From assembly GCF_012847295.1 (NCBI RefSeq), contig NZ_JABBDY010000002.1, positions 248,001-312,000 on the forward strand: 64,000 nucleotides of DNA, written 5' to 3'. Below the pieces are notes generated by a model. That model was not told the origin of the DNA. It saw only the letters and a list, made by a program, of their open reading frames with translations, and did not search any database. This DNA is from Microbacterium sp. MF43 (GTDB lineage Bacteria > Actinomycetota > Actinomycetes > Actinomycetales > Microbacteriaceae). Positions 34,199 through 43,340 of the stretch are shown piece by piece. Both the position numbers and the translations under genes were made by a program. Each line of letters opens with the position of its first letter. Position 1 is the first letter of the stretch.

Positions 34199-37100
34199 GT
34201 GTCGAGCCAGGTGACGGGCCTCGGGGTTTCGAACGAAGGAGAGTTCGGAGCCAACGAATGGCTCGTCGACGAGCTGTACGAGCAGTTCAAGATCGACAGG
34301 AACTCCGTGGACAAGGCCTGGTGGCCCGTCCTCGAGGCCTACCACCCCGTCGACGAGAAGGCCGGCCCGAGCGACGCCGCTCCCGCCGCGCCGACCCAGC
34401 AGGTCTCCGAGGGAGCAGCGCCCCCCGCGACGGCGCCCGCTGCCGCGGAGCCGCGCCCGGTGACCGCTCCCGTCCCGGTGATCGGCGCTCAGCCGGTCGC
34501 GCGCACCACCGCGCGCCCCGCAGCCCCGCAGCCGATCCCCGCGCAGGCACCCAAGGTCACGCCGTCCGAGGCCACCGAGAGCGCGGAAGACCAGGTGACG
34601 GTCCTGCGCGGCATGCCCAAGACGCTCGCCGCCAACATGGACGAGTCGCTCACCGTCCCCACCGCGACCAGCGTGCGGACCGTGCCGGCCAAGCTCATGA
34701 TCGACAACCGGATCGTGATCAACAACCACATGGCGCGCACACGCGGCGGCAAGGTGAGCTTCACGCATCTCATCGGCTGGGCGATCATCCGGGCGCTGAA
34801 GGAGTTCCCGAGCCAGAACGTCTTCTACGCCGAGATCGACGGCAAGCCGTCCGTCGTGGCTCCCGCCCACATCAACCTCGGCATCGCGATCGACCTCCCC
34901 AAGCCCGACGGCACGCGCGCACTGCTCGTCCCGAGCATCAAGCGCGCCGACCAGCTCACGTTCGGCGAGTACCTCACCACCTATGAGGACCTGGTCACGA
35001 GGGCGCGCAACAACAAGCTGACGGCCGCCGACTTCCAGGGCACGACGATCTCGCTGACCAACCCGGGCGGCATCGGCACCGTGCACTCGGTCCCGCGCCT
35101 CATGAAGGGCCAGGGCTGCATCGTCGGCGCCGGCGCGCTCGAGTACCCGGCCGAGTTCCAGGGCGCGAGCGAGAAGACGCTCAACGAGATGGCGATCGGC
35201 AAGACCATCACCCTCACGAGCACTTACGACCACCGCGTCATCCAGGGCGCCGGCTCGGGCGAGTTCCTCAAGAAGGTGCACGAGCTCCTCATCGGGCAGC
35301 GCAATTTCTACGACGACATCTTCGCGGCGCTGCGCATCCCCTACGCGCCGATCCACTGGGCCGCCGACATCAACGTCGACCTCGCCGAGCGGGTGGACAA
35401 GCAGGCTCGCGTGCAGGAGCTCATCAACTCCTTCCGCGTCCGCGGTCACCTGATGGCCGACATCGACCCGCTGGAGTACGTGCAGCGGACGCACCCCGAC
35501 CTCGAGATCGAACAGCACGGGCTCACGTTCTGGGATCTCGACCGCGAGTTCGTGACGGGCGGCTTCGGCGGCAAGCGCACGATGAAGCTGCGCGACATCC
35601 TCGGCGTGCTGCGTGACTCGTACTGCCGCACGATCGGCCTGGAGTACATGCACATCCAGGACCCCGAGCAGCGCAAGTGGTTCCAGGAGAACGTCGAGGT
35701 CAAGTACCAGAAGCCGGGGCACGCCGAGCAGCTGCGGATCCTCGACAAGCTCAACCAGGCCGAGGCGTTCGAGACGTTCCTCCAGACCAAGTACGTCGGC
35801 CAGAAGCGCTTCAGCCTCGAGGGCGGCGAGTCGCTCATCCCGCTCCTCGACGAGATCCTGCAGGGCGCGGCCGAGGCGGGCCTCGACGGCGCCGCGATCG
35901 GCATGGCGCACCGCGGCCGCCTGAACGTGCTGACCAACATCGCCGGCAAGACCTACGGTCAGGTGTTCCGCGAATTCGAGGGCTCGGTCGCGATCGGCTC
36001 GAAGAGCGGCTCAGGCGACGTGAAGTACCACCTCGGCACCGAGGGCACGTTCGTCGCCGACCACGGTGAAGAACTCCCGGTCTACCTCGCCGCCAACCCC
36101 TCGCACCTGGAGACGGTCGACGGCGTCCTCGAGGGCATCGTCCGAGCCAAGCAGGACCGCAAGCCCATCGGCACGTTCTCGTGGCTGCCGATCCTCGTGC
36201 ACGGCGACGCAGCGTTCGCCGGCCAGGGCGTGGTCGTCGAGACCCTTCAGATGTCGCAGCTGCGCGGCTACCGCACGGGCGGAACGGTGCACGTGATCGT
36301 GAACAACCAGGTCGGCTTCACCACGACGCCGATCGACGCGCGCACCTCGGTGTACGCCACCGACGTGGCGAAGTCGATCCAGGCCCCGGTCCTGCACGTC
36401 AACGGCGACGATCCCGAGGCCGTGACGCGCGTCGCCCAGGTCGCCTTCGCGTACCGCGAGCGCTTCCACCGGGACGTCGTCATCGACCTCGTCTGCTACC
36501 GCCGTCGCGGTCACAACGAGGGCGACGACCCCTCGATGACGCAGCCGCTCATGACGAACCTCATCGAGGCGAAGCGCTCGGTGCGTCGCCTGTACACCGA
36601 GGCGCTCGTCGGTCGCGGCGACATCACCGAGGAGGAGTACGAGAAGGCCAAGCAGGACTTCCAGAGCCGCCTCGAGATCGCCTTCGCCGAGACGCACGCG
36701 GCCGAGACCGGCTCGTCGCCCATCGTCACGCCCGAGACCGAGGTCGAGGAGTCCCCGGTGGGCGAGCCCGACACGACCGGCGTCTCGCGCGAGGTCGTGC
36801 AGAAGATCGGCGACGCGTTCGTGAACAAGCCCGAGGGCTTCACCGTGCACGCGAAGCTCCAGCAGCTGCTCGACAAGCGCTTCGACATGAGCCGCAACGG
36901 CTCGATCGACTGGGGCTTCGGCGAACTCCTCGCCTTCGGCTCCCTCCTGCTCGAGAAGACCAACGTGCGCCTGGCAGGCCAGGACGCACGCCGCGGCACC
37001 TTCGTCCAGCGTCACTCGGTGCTCCACGACCGTGCCAACGGCCAGGAGTGGATCCCGCTCGCCAACCTGTCCGACGACCAGGGGCGCTTCTGGGTGTACG

Positions 37101-37927
37101 ACTCGCTCCTGAGCGAGTACGCCGCCATGGCGTTCGAGTACGGCTACTCCGTCGAGCGGGCGGACTCGCTCGTGCTGTGGGAGGCGCAGTTCGGCGACTT
37201 CGCCAACGGCGCCCAGTCCGTCGTGGACGAGTTCATCACCTCGGCCGATCAGAAGTGGGGCCAGCAGTCGAGCGTCGTCCTGCTGCTTCCCCACGGCTAC
37301 GAGGGACAGGGGCCCGACCACTCGTCCGCCCGCATCGAGCGCTATCTCCAAATGTGCGCGCAGGACAACATGACCGTCGCGCGGCCCTCCACCCCGGCGT
37401 CGTACTTCCACCTGCTGCGGCGTCAGGCGTACGCACGCCCGCGTCGCCCGCTGGTGGTCTTCACGCCCAAGGCGATGCTGCGTCTGCGCGGCGCCACGAG
37501 CCCGGTCGACGACTTCCTGTCGGGCAAGTTCGAGCCGGTCCTCGACGACGACCGCGGTCTCGACAAGGGCGCGGTCAAGCGCGTGCTGCTTCACGCGGGC
37601 AAGATCCACTGGGACCTCCGCGCCGAGCTCGAGAAGAACCCGAACCCCGAGATCGCCCTCGTCCGCCTCGAGCAGTACTACCCGTCACCGGTTGCCGAGC
37701 TCAATGCGGTGATCGACGCGTACCCGAACGCCGAGCTGGTGTGGGTGCAGGACGAGCCCGAGAACCAGGGCGCCTGGCCGTTCATCGCGCTCGAGATCAG
37801 CAAGCACCTCCACGGCCGCACGGTGCGCCGCATCTCGCGCGCCTCGGCCGCGTCGACGGCGACCGGGTCGCCGAAGGTGCATGCCGCCGAGCAGGCCGAG
37901 ATCATGAAGAAGGCGCTGACGCTCTAG
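34199..37927 (+). CDS. kgd: Multifunctional 2-oxoglutarate metabolism enzyme Kgd (SucA/E2-like fusion)
   Basis: 1242 residues, GTG start. A short N-terminal segment (NEWLVDELYEQFKIDRNSVD), an Ala/Pro-rich linker at about 60-125, a 2-oxoacid dehydrogenase acyltransferase domain at about 130-370 (with YDHRVIQGAGSGEFL), then a ThDP-dependent E1 decarboxylase from about 400 to the end, including HGDAAFAGQGVVVETLQMSQ and VNNQVGFTT (ThDP/Mg site). The lipoyl domain is absent, as in other actinobacterial Kgd/OdhA fusions. It works in the TCA cycle as 2-oxoglutarate decarboxylase/dehydrogenase. A strong terminator follows. Confidence 0.96.
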   Translation: MSSQVTGLGVSNEGEFGANEWLVDELYEQFKIDRNSVDKAWWPVLEAYHPVDEKAGPSDAAPAAPTQQVSEGAAPPATAPAAAEPRPVTAPVPVIGAQPVARTTARPAAPQPIPAQAPKVTPSEATESAEDQVTVLRGMPKTLAANMDESLTVPTATSVRTVPAKLMIDNRIVINNHMARTRGGKVSFTHLIGWAIIRALKEFPSQNVFYAEIDGKPSVVAPAHINLGIAIDLPKPDGTRALLVPSIKRADQLTFGEYLTTYEDLVTRARNNKLTAADFQGTTISLTNPGGIGTVHSVPRLMKGQGCIVGAGALEYPAEFQGASEKTLNEMAIGKTITLTSTYDHRVIQGAGSGEFLKKVHELLIGQRNFYDDIFAALRIPYAPIHWAADINVDLAERVDKQARVQELINSFRVRGHLMADIDPLEYVQRTHPDLEIEQHGLTFWDLDREFVTGGFGGKRTMKLRDILGVLRDSYCRTIGLEYMHIQDPEQRKWFQENVEVKYQKPGHAEQLRILDKLNQAEAFETFLQTKYVGQKRFSLEGGESLIPLLDEILQGAAEAGLDGAAIGMAHRGRLNVLTNIAGKTYGQVFREFEGSVAIGSKSGSGDVKYHLGTEGTFVADHGEELPVYLAANPSHLETVDGVLEGIVRAKQDRKPIGTFSWLPILVHGDAAFAGQGVVVETLQMSQLRGYRTGGTVHVIVNNQVGFTTTPIDARTSVYATDVAKSIQAPVLHVNGDDPEAVTRVAQVAFAYRERFHRDVVIDLVCYRRRGHNEGDDPSMTQPLMTNLIEAKRSVRRLYTEALVGRGDITEEEYEKAKQDFQSRLEIAFAETHAAETGSSPIVTPETEVEESPVGEPDTTGVSREVVQKIGDAFVNKPEGFTVHAKLQQLLDKRFDMSRNGSIDWGFGELLAFGSLLLEKTNVRLAGQDARRGTFVQRHSVLHDRANGQEWIPLANLSDDQGRFWVYDSLLSEYAAMAFEYGYSVERADSLVLWEAQFGDFANGAQSVVDEFITSADQKWGQQSSVVLLLPHGYEGQGPDHSSARIERYLQMCAQDNMTVARPSTPASYFHLLRRQAYARPRRPLVVFTPKAMLRLRGATSPVDDFLSGKFEPVLDDDRGLDKGAVKRVLLHAGKIHWDLRAELEKNPNPEIALVRLEQYYPSPVAELNAVIDAYPNAELVWVQDEPENQGAWPFIALEISKHLHGRTVRRISRASAASTATGSPKVHAAEQAEIMKKALTL

Positions 37928-37940
37928 ACGTCGCACCGCC

Positions 37941-37978
37941 GCATCGGCCCTGGGAGCACCTGCTCCCGGGGCCGATGC
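37941..37978. terminator. Bidirectional hairpin between kgd and the permease gene
   Basis: 18-bp stem (GCATCGGCCCTGGGAGCA at 37941-37958, complement at 37961-37978, one G-U type mismatch) with a 2-nt loop, starting 13 bp after the kgd stop. Confidence 0.85.
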
Positions 37979-37994
37979 GCTGCGGCGAGGCCCC

Positions 37995-39449
37995 TCAGAT
38001 CCGCACGGAGTCCCGCGCCACCTCGGCCGCCGGTGCCACCTCGGCCGCCCGTGCCACCTCGGCCGCCGGTGCCACCTCGCTCGCCGGTGCCACCTCGCCC
38101 GCCGGTGCCACCTCGGCCGCCGGTGCCGGCTCACCTGCCGGTGCCGGCTCACCGCGGCTCTCACGGGTCGCACCCATGCGCCGACGGCCACGACGCACGA
38201 GCGTGACGGCCAGCGCCGCGACCGCGAGAGCTGCCGCCGGCAGCAGCGAGCCGATCGCGAGCACGAGCATGCCTGCGCACAGCACGGCCGCCACCACCGC
38301 CATCCACCAGCCGAAGGTGCCGCGGCGGAGCAGGCGAACGGCCGCCACCATGCCGACGGCGTAGATCGCGACCATGCTGCTCGTGTGCACGAGGATGAAG
38401 GGCGTCAGTTCGAGCCCGCCCCACAGCATGAGCGAGAAGTAGACGAGCACGACCACGCCGGTCAGGGCGAGGGCGCGACGGGGCACGCCGCCGGACTCGG
38501 CGCCGGCGGAGAACCAGGCGGGCAGGTCGCGATTGGCGGCGAGGGATGCCCCGAGCTTCGCGAACGCCGCGAGATATGCGTTCATCACGCCGAGCGCCAC
38601 GATGGCGGCGATCGTTCCGACCGCGACCGCGCCGAATCCCGTCGAGCCGAGCCGCGCGAGCTCGAGAAGCGGAACCGTGCCGTCGCCCGCGGTACCACCG
38701 AGAGCCCCCACGGTCACGATCTGGAGGATGAGATAGCAGGCGCCCGTCACCACGAGCGCGATCGCGGTGCCGACGGGGATGGCGCGACGCGGATCGCGGA
38801 ACTCGCCGGAGATGTGGGTGCCGACCTCCCAGCCGGCGAATGCCCACACGAAGAGGCTGATCGCGGTGCCCACTCCACCCCATCCGTTCGGAAGGAACGG
38901 GGCGAAGTTCGCGGGCTGGACCGCGGGGGCCGCGAGAGCGACCACACCCACGACGACCGTCAGCAGCAGCGCCGTCAGCACGAACTGCACCCATCCCGCG
39001 ACGCGGACGCCGAAGACGTTGGCGGCGAACGGCGGCACGAGGATCGCGAGCGCGATGACGGGGACCATGCTCCGATCGATCCCGGCCACCGCGGTGACGT
39101 ACTCCGCACCGAGCACGGCGACCACCGGTGCGCCGGCGCACACGCCGAACATGAACCAGTAGCCGGTCATGCGCGCCGCCGTGCCGCCGAGAGCGCGCCG
39201 GACGTAGCTCGCCACGCCACCGGGGTCGGGGTAGCGCGCCGCGAGGACCGCGAAGGTGCCCGCGAGCGGGACCGACAGGCCGATGACGGCCAGCACCGCC
39301 ACGATGCTCGCCGGCCCGGCGGCCTCGGCCGCGAGTCCGGGAAGCACGAGCAGCCCGGTCCCGAGCACGGAGGCGATGTAGAGGGCGGTGCCCTGGATGA
39401 CGCCCAAGCCTGGCGTGCGGGAGCGCGGTCGAGCGGCGGGCGAGGTCAT
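37995..39449 (-). CDS. APC-family amino-acid permease with hexapeptide-repeat tail
   Basis: 484 residues from the ATG at 39449 (MTSPAARPRSRTPGLGVIQG). About twelve transmembrane helices; TALYIASVLGTGLLVLPGLA is the unwound first helix with the APC GxG motif, and GWEVGTHISGEF is in helix 6. After a basic segment (VRRGRRRMGATRESRG) the cytoplasmic tail has eight hexapeptide units of the type EVAPAA (37998-38150). The transported amine or amino acid is unknown. No neighbour suggests a pathway. Confidence 0.87.
   Translation of the reverse strand: MTSPAARPRSRTPGLGVIQGTALYIASVLGTGLLVLPGLAAEAAGPASIVAVLAVIGLSVPLAGTFAVLAARYPDPGGVASYVRRALGGTAARMTGYWFMFGVCAGAPVVAVLGAEYVTAVAGIDRSMVPVIALAILVPPFAANVFGVRVAGWVQFVLTALLLTVVVGVVALAAPAVQPANFAPFLPNGWGGVGTAISLFVWAFAGWEVGTHISGEFRDPRRAIPVGTAIALVVTGACYLILQIVTVGALGGTAGDGTVPLLELARLGSTGFGAVAVGTIAAIVALGVMNAYLAAFAKLGASLAANRDLPAWFSAGAESGGVPRRALALTGVVVLVYFSLMLWGGLELTPFILVHTSSMVAIYAVGMVAAVRLLRRGTFGWWMAVVAAVLCAGMLVLAIGSLLPAAALAVAALAVTLVRRGRRRMGATRESRGEPAPAGEPAPAAEVAPAGEVAPASEVAPAAEVARAAEVAPAAEVARDSVRI
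38007..38150 (-). repeat. 18-bp tandem repeats coding a hexapeptide tail
   Basis: Eight 18-bp units encoding EPAPAG, EPAPAA, EVAPAG, EVAPAS, EVAPAA, EVARAA, EVAPAA and EVARDS at the permease C-terminus. The + strand reads as repeats of GGTGCCACCTCGGCCGCC. Copy number may vary between strains. Confidence 0.85.
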
Positions 39450-39524
39450 GATCCCAGTCTCGCGCGGGGGTCGGACGCGACGCTCGCGGCTATCGGACGT
39501 CGTACCGAGGATTCCTGCCAACAC

Positions 39525-41078
39525 TCAGATCGGGTCGACACCCGCCCGCTCGAACGCGGCGGTGGCGGCATCCGTCGACTGCTCCGCGTCGGCCGGGACG
39601 AGTCCCAGACGCGCGCGGCGGTCCAGGAGATCGTCGACGCTGAGTGCGCCCTCGACGCGTACGCCCCACTCCAGCTCCTGAGCCGTCACCCCGCGCGCCG
39701 CACCCGGACCCGCGGGCAGACCGGCCGCGAACGGCGCCTCGGCTCCGTAGCGGCGCACCAGCCGCGCGGGCGCCGCGATCTCGCCCGTGCGATCTCGCGG
39801 CCACGCTCCGACGAGCGGGATCGACCGCGTGCGCGAGGCGAGGGGGGCACCGACGACGCGCCGCGAGATCACGGCATCGACGGCGTCCTCCGCCATACGA
39901 CGGTAGGTCGTGAGCTTGCCTCCGACCACGCTGAGCACTCCCGACGGCGACTCGATGATCGCGTGGCGCCGCGACAGATCGCTCGTCTCGTCGTCGTCCG
40001 ATCCCGCCAGGAGCGGACGCAGCCCTGCGAACGTCGCCAGCACGTCCTCACGGCCGAGCGGGCGCGCCAGCACGGTGTTCATCGTCGCGAGCAGCGTCTC
40101 GATCTCCGGGTCCGTCGCCTGCGCCACCTCGGGCAGCGGCCCGTCGGCCGGCACATCGGTCAGCCCGATGTACGCACGGCCGTGCGGGGCCGGGACGGTG
40201 AAGACGAATCTGCTCGACGAACCCGGGACCGGCACCGTCAGGGACGCGTCCGATCCGCCCAGCCGGTCGGCGGAGACGACCAGGTGCGTGCCGCGGCTCG
40301 GCCGCAGCCTCACCTCCGGGTCGATCTCTCCCGCCCAGACGCCGGTCGCGTTCACGACGGCGCGTGCGCGAACGGTGAACTCCGTTCCGGTCAGCCGGTC
40401 GCGCAGGACGGCGATGTCGCCGGTTGCCGATACGGCTTCGACACGCGTGAGGACGGATGCCCCGTACCCGGCGGCCGTCCGCGCGATCGCCACGACGAGA
40501 CGGGCGTCATCGAAGAGCTGCCCGTCCCACCCGCGCACGCCGCCGCGGAGCCCTTCGGGCGCGACGGCCGGCACGAGCCGCAGCGTCTCGGCCGGGCCGA
40601 TCGGGGAGGGGCGTGCCAGCACCGCGCCAGGCGTGCCGACCACCCGGCGCAGGCCGTCGCCCAGACCGTACCCGAGCCCGACGAACGCTCCGCGCGCCAC
40701 GTGCCCGGGCTCGTAGAGCGGCACCACCTGCGCGAGCGCCCGCGTGAGGTGCGGCGCGATGCGCGTCATCAGCAGGTGCCGCTCGGCGGCGCTCTCGTGC
40801 GCGATCCCCAGCTGTCCGGTCGCGAGGTAGCGCAGCCCGCCGTGCACGAGCTTGGAGCTCCAGCGGCTCGTGCCGTGCGCGAGGTCGTGGCGCTCGACGA
40901 GCACCGTGCGCATGCCCCGGCTCGCCGCATCGAGCGCGATCCCGGCTCCGGTGACGCCGCCTCCGATGACGAGCACGTCGACCGGGCGGCCGTCGGCGAG
41001 CGCCTCGAGCTCGCGAACCCGCCGGGCGGCGCTCAGGGCGGACGAGTGCGGGGTCGCCCCCACGACGCGCGCCGTCAT
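39525..41078 (-). CDS. glpD: FAD-dependent glycerol-3-phosphate dehydrogenase
   Basis: 517 residues from the ATG at 41078, which overlaps the TetR stop by 4 bp (ATGA). FAD-binding Rossmann motif VLVIGGGVTGAGIALDAASRG near residues 36-56, then HDLAHGTSRWSSKLVHGGLRYL typical of GlpD, and the C-terminal DAO_C domain. It oxidises glycerol 3-phosphate to DHAP at the membrane. Co-transcribed behind the TetR gene and divergent from the flavoprotein/lipid kinase pair; I recall the same gene set at Rv2249c-Rv2252 in M. tuberculosis. Confidence 0.93.
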   Translation of the reverse strand: MTARVVGATPHSSALSAARRVRELEALADGRPVDVLVIGGGVTGAGIALDAASRGMRTVLVERHDLAHGTSRWSSKLVHGGLRYLATGQLGIAHESAAERHLLMTRIAPHLTRALAQVVPLYEPGHVARGAFVGLGYGLGDGLRRVVGTPGAVLARPSPIGPAETLRLVPAVAPEGLRGGVRGWDGQLFDDARLVVAIARTAAGYGASVLTRVEAVSATGDIAVLRDRLTGTEFTVRARAVVNATGVWAGEIDPEVRLRPSRGTHLVVSADRLGGSDASLTVPVPGSSSRFVFTVPAPHGRAYIGLTDVPADGPLPEVAQATDPEIETLLATMNTVLARPLGREDVLATFAGLRPLLAGSDDDETSDLSRRHAIIESPSGVLSVVGGKLTTYRRMAEDAVDAVISRRVVGAPLASRTRSIPLVGAWPRDRTGEIAAPARLVRRYGAEAPFAAGLPAGPGAARGVTAQELEWGVRVEGALSVDDLLDRRARLGLVPADAEQSTDAATAAFERAGVDPI

Positions 41079-41653
41079 GACGGATCCGGTCGGAGGTAGC
41101 CGTGCAGCGCCGCGCGAAGCTCTGCACGCCATGCCGGCGCCGGGAGCCACTCGGCGACCAGCGGCGCCGACTGCACCGCCGACTGCGTGATCAGGAGTAC
41201 CATCGCGGCGAGCTGAGCGGGGTCGCCGCCGCGAACGACGCCAGCGCTCTGGCCGCCTTCGAGACGCCGTGCGGTCTCGGCATGGATCGCACGCTGGCTC
41301 GTGCCGAGCCGGTCGAGGATGTAGCGGGCGAAGAGCTCCGGGTCGGTGTCACGCAGGCGGTCGACCAGAGGCATGCGGCGGACCCGGTCGGCCGTCTCCA
41401 CGAGCAGCTCCACGAGGTCGCCCAGCGAGACCGGCTGCGGAGCCGCCGCCGGGAGCACGGCCAGCAGCTCACGAGTGACGAGGGCGGCGAAGATGGACTG
41501 CGCGTCGGGCCAGTAGCGGTACAGCGTCTGCCGCGCCATGCCGCCGCGCCGGGCGATGTCGGAGGCGGTCGTTCGCCGGATGCCGTGGTCGAGCACCTCG
41601 GCGAGCGCCGCGTCGAGGATCGCGGACTCCGTGTCGGACACCCCGTCAGCCAT
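41075..41653 (-). CDS. TetR/AcrR family transcriptional regulator
   Basis: 192 residues. N-terminal helix-turn-helix at about 10-55 (AILDAALAEVLDHGIRRTTA, then SDIARRGGMARQTLYRYW), ligand-binding helices thereafter. The 34-bp gap to the divergent flavoprotein gene contains TGACA-N13-TGTCA (41655-41677) overlapping both predicted -10 hexamers, so the regulator probably represses itself, glpD and the divergent pair. Ligand unknown; an acyl or glycerolipid compound would fit the neighbours. Confidence 0.87.
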   Translation of the reverse strand: MADGVSDTESAILDAALAEVLDHGIRRTTASDIARRGGMARQTLYRYWPDAQSIFAALVTRELLAVLPAAAPQPVSLGDLVELLVETADRVRRMPLVDRLRDTDPELFARYILDRLGTSQRAIHAETARRLEGGQSAGVVRGGDPAQLAAMVLLITQSAVQSAPLVAEWLPAPAWRAELRAALHGYLRPDPS

Positions 41654-41654
41654 G

Positions 41655-41681
41655 TGACAACCATACAGAATGTGTCATACT
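41655..41681. promoter_or_regulatory. Shared TetR operator with two back-to-back leaderless promoters
   Basis: Inverted repeat TGACA (41655-41659) and TGTCA (41673-41677). The - strand -10 TATGGT (41665-41660) ends 6 nt before the TetR ATG at 41653; the + strand -10 CATACT (41676-41681) ends 6 nt before the ATG at 41688. One bound repressor would block both. Confidence 0.65.
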
Positions 41682-41687
41682 GTCGCC

Positions 41688-43340
41688 ATGACGGCGACGG
41701 CGCATGCGAACGATCCCCGGCGACCGCTCGCCGTTCCCGCGCCTCGAGCCCGCTCCGACTGGGACGCCTGGGGCACCACCGCCGCCTCGCTGCCACCCGG
41801 GGCGAAGGCGATCCTGGCCGCCGTGCTGCCCGGCAAGGCCCATCCCATCCCCCGCCGTCCGGCTCCCGTCCTCACCGCATCGCGGCTCGCCGACGACGAC
41901 ATCGCAGCCCTCGCCGCGGTGGTCGGCGCCGGCCAGGTGACGCGCGACGACGCCGTCCGCATGCTGCACCTCGGCGGCAAGAGCACACCCGACCTTCTGC
42001 GCCGACGGCTCGACGAGCCGCAAGCCGCGCCCGACGCGGTCGTCTCGCCCGGGAACCACGACGACGTCGCCGCCCTGCTCGGCGTGTGCGCGGCTCGCGG
42101 CATCGCCGTCGTGCCGTTCGGCGGCGGCACATCGGTGGTCGGCGGTGTCGACCCGGAGCCGGGCGACCACCGATGCGTGATCGCCCTGGATCTCGCCCGT
42201 ACCGCTGCGCTCCTCGATCTCGACGAGGTGTCGCTCCTGGCGACCCTTGGCGCTGGAACCACCGGACCGCAGGCGGAGGAGCTGCTGGGGGCACGCGGCT
42301 ACACGATCGGCCACTTCCCGCAGAGCTTCGAGCACGCCTCGATCGGCGGGTACGCCGCAACCCGATCGAGCGGCCAGGCGTCGCGGGGGTACGGGCGGTT
42401 CGACGACCTGGTCCACAGCGTGCGCGCCGCGACGCCGATCGGCGAGCTGGCGACCGGGCGCGCGCCGGCGAGCGCCGCCGGGCCCGACCTGCGCCAGCTC
42501 CTGCTCGGATCTGAGGGGGCGTTCGGCGTCCTCACCGAGGTGACCGTGCGGATCCGCCCCCGCCCCGCGGCGACCGCGTACGGATCGTGGTCGTTCGCGG
42601 ACTTCGCCGCCGGCGCGGCGGCCGTCCGGGAGGCGACGCAGCGAGGCATCCGTCCCACCGTCCTGCGGCTGAGCGACGAGACCGAGACGCGCGTCAACGC
42701 GGCGATGGGAGGCCACCTCGCACGCCTGCGCGGGTGCCTGGCGATCGCGACGTTCGAGGGTGCCGACATGGCGGAAGCCGAGGGCGTTCGCGCCGCACTC
42801 GACGCGGTGTTCAGGCGGCACGGCGCGAAGTCGCGGGGCGAGGACCCCGCCCGGTCGTGGGAGCGCGGCCGCTTCGCCTCCCCCGCCCTGCGCGACACGC
42901 TGATGGGCGCGGGCGTCCTGGCCGAGACGCTCGAGACCGCCACGACGTGGTCGAACCTGGCAGCGCTCAAGGCTGCGGTGACCGGCGCGCTGACACGCAC
43001 CCTGGGAGCCGGCGGCACGAGGCCCATCGTGATGTGCCACATCTCCCACGTGTACCCCGCGGGCGCCTCGCTGTACTTCACCGTGGTCGCCGCGCTCACC
43101 GACGCGCCGCTGCCGCAGTGGGAGGGGGCGAAGGATGCCGCGTCCCGGGCGATCCTCGAAGCCGGCGGCACGATCACCCACCACCACGCCGTCGGACGCG
43201 ATCACCGCCCCTACCTCGAACGCGAGATCGGCCCGGTCGGGGTGACGGTGCTGCGCGCGGTCAAGGCGGCCCTCGACCCCACCGGAATCATGAACCCCGG
43301 CGCCCTCATCGCGATCGCGGATGCCGAGGACCGCGCGTGA
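41688..43340 (+). CDS. FAD-linked oxidase, alkyl-DHAP synthase-like
   Basis: 550 residues from the ATG at 41688. FAD_binding_4 domain at about 100-280 with VVPFGGGTSVVGGV and FPQSFEHASIGGYAATRSSGQ, and a C-terminal FAD-oxidase domain ending in HHHAVGRDHRPYLEREIG and LKPxG-like DPTGIMNPGAL. This pattern, including the His cluster, matches alkyldihydroxyacetonephosphate synthase (AGPS), the ether-bond-forming flavoenzyme. Whether this protein makes ether lipids in an actinobacterium is not established. Its stop overlaps the lipid kinase start (GTGA). Confidence 0.87.
   Translation: MTATAHANDPRRPLAVPAPRARSDWDAWGTTAASLPPGAKAILAAVLPGKAHPIPRRPAPVLTASRLADDDIAALAAVVGAGQVTRDDAVRMLHLGGKSTPDLLRRRLDEPQAAPDAVVSPGNHDDVAALLGVCAARGIAVVPFGGGTSVVGGVDPEPGDHRCVIALDLARTAALLDLDEVSLLATLGAGTTGPQAEELLGARGYTIGHFPQSFEHASIGGYAATRSSGQASRGYGRFDDLVHSVRAATPIGELATGRAPASAAGPDLRQLLLGSEGAFGVLTEVTVRIRPRPAATAYGSWSFADFAAGAAAVREATQRGIRPTVLRLSDETETRVNAAMGGHLARLRGCLAIATFEGADMAEAEGVRAALDAVFRRHGAKSRGEDPARSWERGRFASPALRDTLMGAGVLAETLETATTWSNLAALKAAVTGALTRTLGAGGTRPIVMCHISHVYPAGASLYFTVVAALTDAPLPQWEGAKDAASRAILEAGGTITHHHAVGRDHRPYLEREIGPVGVTVLRAVKAALDPTGIMNPGALIAIADAEDRA

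Noticed and set aside
38007-38150. Regular 18-bp repeats that might look like a CRISPR array
   Set aside because: Units are contiguous with no spacers and encode an in-frame hexapeptide tail of the permease.
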